The notes: a model not told the origin generated them from the sequence alone. A stretch of 10,384 nt of DNA from a bacterium (GCA_021163545.1 JAGGTU010000041.1:1-10384); one strand, 5' to 3'. Positions 1-5,611 are shown, numbered from the stretch's first letter. Made by a program: numbers and translations.

Positions 1-627
1 CATCCAAAAGATTTGACAGACGAGTTAATTGAAACAATGGCAAAATGCAAAAAAGTCACTCCTTATATTAATCTCCCGGTACAATCTGGAGATGATGAAA
101 TTTTAAAAAGAATGAATAGACCTTATACAGCGAGCCATTATAAAAAATTGATCCAAAAATTGCGATCAAGTTTTAAAAAGTATCGCCAGGGTTTAGAAGG
201 TGAATTGGCAATTTCCACAGACATTATCGTTGGTTTTCCCGGCGAAACAAAAAAACACTTTGAAAACACAAAAAAATTAGTAAAAGAGGTTGGCTTTTTT
301 ATGGCATATATTGCCCAATACTCCCCTCGCCCGGGTACCGCCGCATATCACCTAAAAGATGATGTTCCTCCTGAGGAGAAAGCAAAAAGAGAAAAAGAAC
401 TAACCGAAATTGTTAGAAAATGCGGTTTAAAATTTAATAAAAAGTTTGTCGGAAAAACAGTTGATGCTCTAGTGTTGGAGAAGAAAAAAGATTTTTATTT
501 TGGCAAAACAAGGCATTATCAGACAATTAAATTTAAAGCAGACAAAGATAACTTGATTGGCAATTTTGTTCAATTACAAGTCAGAAAGGCCTTCGATTTT
601 GGCCTTGAAGGAAAATATGCTGCCTAA
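1..627 (+). CDS. miaB: tRNA-2-methylthio-N6-dimethylallyladenosine synthase MiaB, 3' part
   Basis: The reading frame is open from base 1, so the gene starts outside the window; 208 residues are visible. MiaB is a radical-SAM enzyme with two Fe-S clusters that methylthiolates C2 of i6A at tRNA position 37. Visible here are the second half of the radical-SAM domain (HPKDLTDELI at residues 1-10, INLPVQSGDDEILKRMNRPY, STDIIVGFPGET, YSPRPGTAAY) and a C-terminal TRAM-like RNA-binding domain from about residue 145 to the end. The N-terminal UPF0004 cysteines and the CxxxCxxC cluster are off the edge. Its stop overlaps the miaA start by 11 bases, so the two are almost certainly co-transcribed. RimO or MtaB are related alternatives, but the LPVQSGDDEILKRMNR wording and the adjoining miaA favour MiaB. 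Confidence 0.93.
   Translation, partial: HPKDLTDELIETMAKCKKVTPYINLPVQSGDDEILKRMNRPYTASHYKKLIQKLRSSFKKYRQGLEGELAISTDIIVGFPGETKKHFENTKKLVKEVGFFMAYIAQYSPRPGTAAYHLKDDVPPEEKAKREKELTEIVRKCGLKFNKKFVGKTVDALVLEKKKDFYFGKTRHYQTIKFKADKDNLIGNFVQLQVRKAFDFGLEGKYAA
608..612 (+). promoter_or_regulatory. Ribosome binding site of miaA inside miaB
   Basis: AAGGA lies four bases before ATG 617, within the last codons of miaB. It decides between ATG 617 and the upstream TTG 557. The position suggests that miaA translation is coupled to that of miaB. Confidence 0.6.
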
Positions 628-1516
628 AAATCACAAAAAATTATTAGTCATTGTAGGACCAAATGCTTCAGGAAAGTCTGATTTAGCGGTAAAACTTGCC
701 AAAAAGTTTAATGGCGAGGTAGTTTCGGCTGACTCAAGACAAGTTTATAAAGGGATGGATATTGGTACAGGAAAAATTACAAAGGAGGAAATGCAAGGAA
801 TTCCTCATTATTTATTGGATGTAGCTTCCCCTAAAAGAAAATTTTCTGTTGCTCAATATCAAAAAAAAACAATTGAAGCGATTAAAAAAATTCAAAGAAA
901 AGGAAAGTTACCTATTCTTTGTGGAGGAACCGGCTTTTATGTACAAGCAGTTGTGGATGGTTTAGTTTTTCCAAAAGTAAAACCTGATTGGAAATTAAGG
1001 AAAACATTAGAACAAAAAAGCGCCAAAGAACTTTATGAATATCTTAAAAAATTAGATCCAGAAAGAGCAAAAACAATTGAAAAAGACAACAAGCGAAGAC
1101 TTGTAAGAGCAATTGAAATTGTTCTAAAAACTGGAAAACCAGTTCCAAAATTAAAAAAGCAAAAACTCTTTGATGTTTTAATGATTGGAATTAAGCGCGA
1201 TAAAGAAGAATTAAAAGAAAGAATCAGAAAAAGACTTTTGAAAAGATTAAAACAAGGGATGATTGAAGAGGTAAAAAAACTCAAAGAATCTGGGCTCTCC
1301 TGGAAGAGATTAGAAGAATTTGGGCTTGAATATCGCTGGATTGCCAGGTATCTTCAAGGGAAAATTGGCTATCAAGAAATGATAGAAAAACTTCAAAAAG
1401 ATATTGAAGATTTTGCAAAAAGACAATTAACTTGGTTTAAAAGAGATAAGAGAATCCATTGGATTAAGAGTTTCAAAGAGGCAAAAGAATTAGTAGAAGA
1501 ATTTATAAAAAAATAA
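617..1516 (+). CDS. miaA: tRNA dimethylallyltransferase MiaA
   Basis: A 299-residue protein, close to the usual 300-315, that transfers dimethylallyl from DMAPP to N6 of A37 in tRNAs reading UNN codons. The P-loop GPNASGKS is at residues 14-21. The ADSRQVYKGMDIGTGK motif (38-53) carries the catalytic Asp39, GIPHYLLD follows, then GGTGFY (103-108) and the C-terminal RQLTWFKRD signature. The start chosen is ATG 617, which puts the P-loop at the family's normal distance and has AAGGA (608-612) in front. A TTG at 557 would add 20 residues lying inside the miaB frame and is unlikely. The gene overlaps miaB by 11 bases and makes the substrate that MiaB then methylthiolates, so the pair forms a complete ms2i6A37 operon. 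No T-tailed terminator for this strand follows; the hairpin just after the stop has its T tail on the other strand. Confidence 0.96.
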   Translation: MLPKNHKKLLVIVGPNASGKSDLAVKLAKKFNGEVVSADSRQVYKGMDIGTGKITKEEMQGIPHYLLDVASPKRKFSVAQYQKKTIEAIKKIQRKGKLPILCGGTGFYVQAVVDGLVFPKVKPDWKLRKTLEQKSAKELYEYLKKLDPERAKTIEKDNKRRLVRAIEIVLKTGKPVPKLKKQKLFDVLMIGIKRDKEELKERIRKRLLKRLKQGMIEEVKKLKESGLSWKRLEEFGLEYRWIARYLQGKIGYQEMIEKLQKDIEDFAKRQLTWFKRDKRIHWIKSFKEAKELVEEFIKK

Positions 1517-1538
1517 GGGGCTCTCATTCGAGAGCCCC
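1502..1538 (-). terminator. Intrinsic terminator of the minus-strand transcript, tail inside the miaA end
   Basis: A perfect 9-bp stem, GGGGCTCTC (1517-1525) with GAGAGCCCC (1530-1538), closes a 4-base loop ATTC. Read on the minus strand it is followed at once by TTATTTTTTATAAAT (1516-1502), a good T-rich tail. Read on the plus strand it is followed by TCGGATAG, with no T-run. It therefore mainly terminates transcripts coming from the small ORF at 1548-1691 and from gatB. It directly abuts the miaA stop codon and may also act as a 3' end-stabilising hairpin for miaBA. Confidence 0.8.
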
Positions 1539-1547
1539 TCGGATAGA

Positions 1548-1691
1548 CTAACCTGTATCTTCTTGCTTGTTCTTGTCACCTCCTTTCTTTTCTCGCAACT
1601 CTTGCACCATTAACATAATCTCTTCTTGTTGAGCCTCGTACTCTCTCTGAATAGCCGCGAGCTTCCTTGTTTGTTGGTGATTAAAACTCAC
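1548..1691 (-). CDS. Small hypothetical protein, 47 residues, charged and helical
   Basis: I do not recognise this protein. A GTG start at 1691-1689 is preceded by AAAAGGGGG, five bases away, and the frame runs for 47 codons to TAG. The stop is followed nine bases later by a strong minus-strand terminator. The ribosome site, frame and terminator together make a complete small gene unit. The product has no Cys or signal peptide. It is rich in Gln, Glu, Lys and Arg (RKLAAIQREYEAQQEE, then QELREKKGG) and should form a charged, possibly coiled-coil helix with a disordered tail. It lies downstream of gatB in the same direction, 125 bases away. Near its 3' end the codons for KKGGD form an extended Shine-Dalgarno sequence that precedes no start codon. 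It could instead be a non-coding RNA; conservation of the frame would decide. Confidence 0.5.
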   Translation of the reverse strand: MSFNHQQTRKLAAIQREYEAQQEEIMLMVQELREKKGGDKNKQEDTG

Positions 1692-1696
1692 GTTTT

Positions 1697-1705
1697 CCCC
1701 CTTTT
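1697..1705 (-). promoter_or_regulatory. Ribosome binding site of the 47-residue ORF
   Basis: Minus-strand AAAAGGGGG matches the Shine-Dalgarno core AAAGGAGG at seven of eight positions and ends five bases before GTG 1691. It is the main reason for calling this short ORF a gene. Confidence 0.5.
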
Positions 1706-1755
1706 AACAAAGCAGGATTTCTATGTTTACATATACATTAAAATTTCTTGGTAAT

Positions 1756-1784
1756 ACTACACCACCCCCTTTTTTCTTTGTAAA
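1756..1784 (-). promoter_or_regulatory. Possible promoter of the 47-residue ORF
   Basis: Minus-strand TTTACA (1784-1779, five of six to the -35 consensus), a 17-base spacer, then TGTAGT (1761-1756, four of six to the -10). It lies in the 125-base gap between the gatB stop and the small ORF. In AT-rich DNA such a match is weak evidence; read-through from gatB is an equally good explanation. Confidence 0.25.
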
Positions 1785-1816
1785 GGATCTATTATCAGCC
1801 TCTACCTTGACTGATA

Positions 1817-3328
1817 TTATATTTTATCATTATTCAAAAAATCTAGCAAGAGTTTTTTAGTAGTCTCTGGGTCTGCCCTACCTTTTGTTTCTTTCATAAC
1901 TTGTCCCATTAAAAATTGTAGGGCGTTCTCTTTTCCTTTTTTGAAATCTTCAATTGCTTTTTGGTTATTTGCAACTACAGTAGCTATAATATTCCTTAAA
2001 GTCTCTTGATCCTGAATTTGAGTTAATTCTTTCTCTTCTAAAATATCAGATGGGTCTTTTTTTGTCTCAAACATTTCTTTAAGTAAGATTTTTGCAATTT
2101 TACTTGAAAGATTTTTTTCATAAATAATTGTTATAAATTCTGCAAAATTTTCTGGAGTTATGGGAAATTCTTTTTCCGAAAATGGTTTGCCTCCCAATAA
2201 CCCTAATGCTTCTGACAAAAGATAGTTTGAGGTAATCTGAACTAATTTTTGATAATTTTCTTTTGAAATATTTTTCTCCTTGACCCATGCAATAAGCTCG
2301 GAAATTGTTTTTTCAAAATATTCGCTTAGATCTTTATTCGAAATTAGTATCTCAATGTTTGTAGGCAAAAGCCCATATTCTTGCTGAAACCTCTCTCTTT
2401 TTTGTAAAGGGAGTTCGGGAAGCTGATTTTTTAAATCTGAAATGAAATCTTCATTAAATTCCATAGGGGGTAAATCTGGTTCAGGAAAATATCTATAATC
2501 ATGCGCCTCTTCTTTTTCTCTTTGTGAAAATGTAATTCCCTTTTTCTCGTCCCAGCCTCTTGTTTCCTGTATTACCTCTCCCCCATCCTCCAAAATTTTA
2601 CTTTGTCTTCTAATTTCATATTCGATTGCCCTTTCTACCGCTTTAAAAGAATTCAGATTCTTTATCTCCACCTTTGTCCCTAAATTTTGTTTTTCTAAAT
2701 TTGAATTTTTAATTTCTAACTTTTCATTTTTAACTAAACTAATATTTGCCTCAACCCTCATCTGTCCTTTTTCCATATCAGCATCTGAAACTCCAAGATA
2801 TCTTAAAATTAGCTGAAGTTCTCTGGCAAACTCTTTCGCTTCTTTGGCTGATTCAATGTCAGGTTCAGTAACAAGTTCCATTAAGGGAATACCTGCTCGA
2901 TTGAAGTCCAAAAGCGAATAATTTTCGCCTTCTGGATGAATGAGTTTTGCAGTATCTTCTTCTAAATGAATTCTTCTAATTCTTATTTTTTTATTGTTTG
3001 AGGGAATAATTAAAAACCCTTCTTTGCACAAAGGATCAGCATATTGAGAAATTTGATACCCTTTTGGAAGGTCTGGATAGAAATAATTCTTTCTTTCAAA
3101 TTTAGAGGTGTTGGCAATTTTACAGTTTAAAGCGAGTCCTGTTTTAATAACTAATTTAACTGCCTCAATATTGATTGTTGGCAAAATGCCAGGGTGTCCC
3201 AGACAAATAGGACATATATTTTTATTCGGCTCTGTCTCCTGCGAGTCATTAACACAGGAGCAAAACATCTTAGACTTTGTTTTCAGCTCCACGTGAATTT
3301 CTAAGCCGATTTTTGGCATATAATCCAT
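1817..3328 (-). CDS. gatB: Aspartyl/glutamyl-tRNA(Asn/Gln) amidotransferase subunit B
   Basis: A 503-residue protein, slightly above the usual 475-490. GatB binds misacylated Glu-tRNA(Gln) or Asp-tRNA(Asn), activates the acid and amidates it with ammonia from GatA. Visible are IGLEIHVEL (7-15), the zinc-type cysteines C23, C25, C39 and C42, PKGYQISQY (88-96), HLEEDTAKLIH (121-131), DFNRAGIPLMELVTEPD (141-157), VEIKNLNSF (220-228), TRGWDEKKG and DYRYFPEPDLPP. A YqeY-like tail ends with GQVMKETKGRADP (475-487). Residues 199-215 form a low-complexity, Lys/Asn/Glu-rich segment that I judge roughly nine residues longer than usual; it is encoded by a phased 7-bp DNA array. The start is ATG 3328 (or ATG 3319); neither has a clear ribosome site. 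The 51-base gap to tmk has no terminator, so co-transcription with tmk is likely. gatA and gatC are not in the window. Confidence 0.97.
   Translation of the reverse strand: MDYMPKIGLEIHVELKTKSKMFCSCVNDSQETEPNKNICPICLGHPGILPTINIEAVKLVIKTGLALNCKIANTSKFERKNYFYPDLPKGYQISQYADPLCKEGFLIIPSNNKKIRIRRIHLEEDTAKLIHPEGENYSLLDFNRAGIPLMELVTEPDIESAKEAKEFARELQLILRYLGVSDADMEKGQMRVEANISLVKNEKLEIKNSNLEKQNLGTKVEIKNLNSFKAVERAIEYEIRRQSKILEDGGEVIQETRGWDEKKGITFSQREKEEAHDYRYFPEPDLPPMEFNEDFISDLKNQLPELPLQKRERFQQEYGLLPTNIEILISNKDLSEYFEKTISELIAWVKEKNISKENYQKLVQITSNYLLSEALGLLGGKPFSEKEFPITPENFAEFITIIYEKNLSSKIAKILLKEMFETKKDPSDILEEKELTQIQDQETLRNIIATVVANNQKAIEDFKKGKENALQFLMGQVMKETKGRADPETTKKLLLDFLNNDKI
2681..2736. repeat. Phased 7-bp AT-rich array inside gatB
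   Basis: On the plus strand eight consecutive heptamers fall in one register: TAAATTT, TGTTTTT, CTAAATT, TGAATTT, TTAATTT, CTAACTT, TTCATTT and TTAACTA. They encode the low-complexity GatB residues 199-215. Similar heptads are found in the spacers before dcd and between pheT and gyrB. Confidence 0.55.
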
Positions 3329-3379
3329 GTTATTGTTTTTATTGTTTATTAAATGTATAAAAAAGTTCTGTAATGTAAA

Positions 3380-4114
3380 TTACAAACTTGGTTTGTCTAT
3401 GATTTCTTCTGTTACAATCTTCCAAATTTTTTGATGGATTCTCTCTGGAGGTAAAAACTTTCCTTGTTTTAGACAATTTATGACTCTATATTCCTGCGGA
3501 AATTCTTTGGCTATTTCAAGATAAGTTTTTAAAGCATTCCTTAAATGAACTATATCTCGCTCGTGAAGATCTCTTATGTCGCTCTTTCCTAGGTATGCTT
3601 TTCGTTTCTTTTTTTTCTCGGTGTTAGTCACGCAAGGAGCCATTTTCCGTGCAAGTTCGGGAGAAGTTTTTAAAATAAAGCAAATGTCTGGCCTTGGAAT
3701 ATTAAATATCTTATATTCAAGATTTAAGAGCCACTTTATAAACTTTTTCCTCTCGGCCTTGTTTTTTATTTTCCCTCCCTGATGAGCGATATTAGAAGCA
3801 ACATATCTGTCTGAAATTACAAATTTTCCTTCTTCTAACCATTTTCTAATCCGGAATGATGCATCATATCTATCACATGCATAAAAAATGGAGGCCACAT
3901 AGGGGCTTACTTTATTAGCGGTACCGTATTTTCCAATAAGATAATTTTCTATTAAACCCGCTGATTTAGTACCATATTGAGGAAAGTCTATACTCTCAAC
4001 TTTAAACCCCTCTCTTTTTAAATGCTCGGCCAAGAGCTTTGTCTGGGTAGATTTCCCAGAACCATCCAGCCCTTCAAAAACAATGAATTTGCCTGGCCAG
4101 AGATTTTTCTTCAT
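3380..4114 (-). CDS. tmk: Thymidylate kinase (dTMP kinase)
   Basis: A 244-residue protein, about 30-40 longer than the common bacterial enzyme. It phosphorylates dTMP to dTDP with ATP in dTTP synthesis. The P-loop is in FEGLDGSGKST (13-23). DFPQYG (43-48) and ACDRYD (79-84) correspond to the nucleotide-binding positions, and SDRYVASNIAHQGGK (101-115) is the DRY/TMP-binding motif. Some of the extra length lies around residues 158-182, a Lys-rich segment (TEKKKKRKAYLGK) where the family's lid lies. The start is ATG 4114. It overlaps, as ATGA, the stop of a 22-codon ORF whose end resembles the Dcd C-terminus. There is no strong ribosome site. Upstream is the terminator of the sigma gene; downstream is gatB after 51 bases. 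Other NMP kinases are less likely given the DRY motif and the overall layout. Confidence 0.94.
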   Translation of the reverse strand: MKKNLWPGKFIVFEGLDGSGKSTQTKLLAEHLKREGFKVESIDFPQYGTKSAGLIENYLIGKYGTANKVSPYVASIFYACDRYDASFRIRKWLEEGKFVISDRYVASNIAHQGGKIKNKAERKKFIKWLLNLEYKIFNIPRPDICFILKTSPELARKMAPCVTNTEKKKKRKAYLGKSDIRDLHERDIVHLRNALKTYLEIAKEFPQEYRVINCLKQGKFLPPERIHQKIWKIVTEEIIDKPSL

Positions 4115-4179
4115 TGATTTTGAAAATCTTTATAAAATTCTGCTTTCTTTATCTTATCATAAACTAAAAAAACTTCCAT
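4111..4179 (-). CDS. 22-codon ORF coupled to tmk; possible remnant of a dcd 3' end
   Basis: ATG 4179 opens 22 codons ending KKAEFYKDFQNQ. Its TGA (4113-4111) overlaps the tmk ATG as ATGA, the usual arrangement of translationally coupled genes. Its last residues, YKDFQN, match the end of the Dcd protein encoded upstream (RIYKDFQNNF), and the DNA is 28/31 identical to the dcd 3' end. The first eleven residues (MEVFLVYDKIK) do not resemble Dcd. It may be a short leader peptide, or only the relic of a dcd copy that once abutted tmk. No good ribosome site precedes it, so whether it is translated is uncertain. Confidence 0.3.
   Translation of the reverse strand: MEVFLVYDKIKKAEFYKDFQNQ
4117..4147. 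repeat. Direct repeat, copy 1 (upstream of tmk)
   Basis: It aligns with 5039-5068 at 28 of 31 columns: two substitutions and one single-base gap, with an exact run of 15 bases (ATTTTGAAAATCTTT). The other copy is the 3' end of dcd. The two copies bracket the sigma factor gene with its terminator. Confidence 0.6.
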
Positions 4180-4198
4180 CTAAGATATCCACAATACA

Positions 4199-4236
4199 TA
4201 AAAGAAGACCCCGATGCAATCGAGCATCTGGGGTCT
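4199..4236 (-). terminator. Intrinsic terminator of the sigma factor gene
   Basis: The hairpin arms are 4206-4217 and 4224-4236. AGACCCC pairs with GGGGTCT (7 bp), then GATGC pairs with GCATC (5 bp), with one bulged T at 4229 and a 6-base loop. On the minus strand it is followed by TTCTTTTATG. The stem begins at the last bases of the sigma gene and overlaps its TGA stop. It separates the sigma gene from tmk, so tmk probably needs its own promoter or read-through. Confidence 0.85.
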
Positions 4237-4943
4237 CATTGAAGCAAGAATTTTAAAGATGGATAGCGTTTCAAAAGGTGCAACCGAAGTTTTTCAAGTG
4301 CTCTTTCTTTAATAGCCCAAATTCTTGCGGGACATACCCCCAATCTTTGGGCTATCTCTCTTTGAGTAAGAGGTTTATCTCCGTTAAGGCCAAAATGGAG
4401 CACAAGGATTTCTCTTTCTCGGGGTGTAAGGCTTTCTTCCATCACTTCAAACAGAATATCTCTAAAGAGAGACCTAGTGGCTTCCTTATATGTGGGGTCT
4501 TTTTCTTGAGCCCGATGCCTCAACATAATTTCATTTTCTCCTTCTTCCTCTGAGCCATCTCTTCTTGAGGCAAACTCTTCCATAGAGGTAGAGTTTATAA
4601 GTTTTACAAATCCATCTTGCTTTACTCCTCGCCGCACAAAATTCTCCATCCAGTAAAGAGCATAAGTACTAAATTTGACAGGTTCTCCATTCTCTTTGCT
4701 TCTTTTTGAAGGATCATAAAGTACAAGCGCTTTTTCAAAACCTATATAAGCGTTTTGAATAGCATCCTGCCAAAGACCTTTAGGAATACCAAGGGGCACT
4801 AAGATATTCTTAATAACCAACCCCTGAAGACTTGCAAAGAGTTTAATTTTTGCATCTTTATCTCCTAAGCGGGATTTTTCAACTAATTTGAGTTGCTCAT
4901 TTCTGCTTAACGGATCAACTTGGGGTAAAAAAGACCTTCTCAT
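4236..4943 (-). CDS. Small sigma-70 family RNA polymerase sigma factor, divergent
   Basis: A 235-residue protein. Region 2 spans about 33-106, with the familiar core AIQNAYIGFEKALVLYDPSK (61-80) and FSTYALYWMENFVRR (91-105), which correspond to the core-binding and -10 recognition parts. A 30-residue acidic linker (about 121-150) stands where region 3 would be and shows no clear region 3. Region 4 (about 158-222) holds LTPREREILVLHFGL and a helix-turn-helix, LTQREIAQRLGVCPARIWAI (192-211), for -35 recognition. Region 1 is absent. It is too short for a normal RpoD and is best called an alternative sigma factor; its regulon cannot be read from here. The start is ATG 4943, because a perfect AGGAGG lies five bases upstream; an ATG at 4973 would translate that ribosome site as GEEG. 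No anti-sigma gene adjoins. It has its own terminator and a promoter candidate. Confidence 0.88.
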   Translation of the reverse strand: MRRSFLPQVDPLSRNEQLKLVEKSRLGDKDAKIKLFASLQGLVIKNILVPLGIPKGLWQDAIQNAYIGFEKALVLYDPSKRSKENGEPVKFSTYALYWMENFVRRGVKQDGFVKLINSTSMEEFASRRDGSEEEGENEIMLRHRAQEKDPTYKEATRSLFRDILFEVMEESLTPREREILVLHFGLNGDKPLTQREIAQRLGVCPARIWAIKERALEKLRLHLLKRYPSLKFLLQ

Positions 4944-4948
4944 CTTTC

Positions 4949-4954
4949 CCTCCT
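4949..4954 (-). promoter_or_regulatory. Ribosome binding site deciding the sigma factor start
   Basis: Minus-strand AGGAGG is a perfect core Shine-Dalgarno five bases before ATG 4943, and is the strongest correctly placed site in the window. It favours the 235-residue form over the 245-residue form from ATG 4973. Confidence 0.85.
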
Positions 4955-4998
4955 CTCCTTTGAAAAAGAGCATCTACACCCATTTTTGGGCTTTATTA

Positions 4999-5027
4999 AA
5001 TTTAACCTTTTTTCTTTAGGTTATCAA
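4999..5027 (-). promoter_or_regulatory. Possible promoter of the sigma factor gene
   Basis: Minus-strand TTGATA (5027-5022, five of six to -35), a 17-base spacer, then TAAATT (5004-4999, four of six to -10). It lies right after the dcd stop and would give a leader of about 50 bases before the AGGAGG site. The match is modest in AT-rich DNA. Confidence 0.35.
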
Positions 5028-5029
5028 GT

Positions 5030-5611
5030 TCAAAAATTATTTTGAAAATCTTTGTAAATTCTACTTTCCTGAGGAAGTTGATCGCCAAAGTATTTGGCGT
5101 CTTTCTTTTGAGGATAAGGTTTTTGAGCCGGAGAAGATAGTTTTTCAAAAGAGAGCTGACAAATTCTCATCCCAGGATAAAGCAATACTGGAAGCATACC
5201 TATATTTGACATCTCAAGGGTAATCTTGCCTCTAAACCCTGGGTCAATATACCCGGCCGTTGAGTGAACAATTATTCCCAACCTCCCCCAACTTGATCTT
5301 CCCTCAATCCTTGCCCCAATATCATCTGGTAATTCTACCTCTTCTAATGTTGAAGCAAGAATAAACTGTCCGGGTTGTAAAACAAAAGGCTTATTCTCTT
5401 CTACTTTTACAACCTCGGTTAAATTCTCAAAAGTAGATTTATTTTTTGGATCAATATAAGGAATTTGGGTATGGTTAAATACTCGAAAAATATTATCCAG
5501 CCTCACATCTAATGAAGCTGGTCCAAGCTGTATCTCAAAATCTGGCAAAGGGTGAATCTTGATCTTTCCTTCCTCAATATATTTTTTGATGTCTCTATCT
5601 GATAAAATCAC
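5030..5611 (-). CDS. dcd: dCTP deaminase, possibly bifunctional with dUTPase
   Basis: 193 residues from GTG 5611, which gives the family's normal beginning VILSDRDIKKYIEEG. A TTG at 5650 would add 13 residues (NKNYKLRNKNYF) translated from a phased 7-bp AT array, so I reject it. The enzyme deaminates dCTP to dUTP on the way to dTTP. Seen are GPASLDVRL, GRSSWGRLG (Arg105-Ser107, substrate binding), TAGYIDPGFRGKITLEMSN with Glu133 at the catalytic general base position, and PGMRICQLSFE. GYIDPGFRG reads like dUTPase motif III rather than the AHRIDPG of the E. coli deaminase, which suggests a bifunctional dCTP deaminase/dUTPase forming dUMP directly. This is inference. The C-terminus RIYKDFQNNF is echoed upstream of tmk. 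There is no ribosome site at the chosen start. No terminator separates it from the sigma gene. Confidence 0.93.
   Translation of the reverse strand: MILSDRDIKKYIEEGKIKIHPLPDFEIQLGPASLDVRLDNIFRVFNHTQIPYIDPKNKSTFENLTEVVKVEENKPFVLQPGQFILASTLEEVELPDDIGARIEGRSSWGRLGIIVHSTAGYIDPGFRGKITLEMSNIGMLPVLLYPGMRICQLSFEKLSSPAQKPYPQKKDAKYFGDQLPQESRIYKDFQNNF
5039..5068. repeat. Direct repeat, copy 2 (3' end of dcd)
   Basis: This is the partner of 4117-4147, in the same orientation. It encodes the SRIYKDFQN part of Dcd. Similarity stops in the codons upstream of this stretch, so only the extreme 3' end of dcd is shared. Confidence 0.6.

Noticed and set aside
1033..1284. 83-codon minus-strand frame inside miaA
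   Set aside because: It is antisense to conserved MiaA sequence and its Phe/Ser/Leu-rich composition is the mirror of a Lys-rich gene; no expression signals.
1576..1588. Fragment of a 16S rRNA gene
   Set aside because: Only the terminal 13 bases match; nothing before them resembles the conserved 3' helix of 16S rRNA. I keep it as a Shine-Dalgarno-like signal on the other strand.
1791..1816. TATCAG / CTGATA inverted repeat just after gatB
   Set aside because: A 6-bp AT-rich stem with a 12-base loop and no T-run; likely chance. The strong hairpin at 1517-1538 serves better as the terminator.
3351..3379. Promoter for gatB between tmk and gatB
   Set aside because: TTTACA and TATACA are present on the minus strand, but only 14 bases apart, which is too short for a usable sigma-70 promoter.
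4979..4990. CCCATTTTTGGG hairpin between dcd and the sigma gene as a dcd terminator
   Set aside because: The stem is only 4 bp and has no T-run on the minus strand; it is too weak to call.
4111..5068. Insertion sequence or transposon carrying the sigma gene
   Set aside because: No transposase, terminal inverted repeats or short target duplication are visible; a 31-bp imperfect direct repeat is too long for an ordinary IS target duplication.
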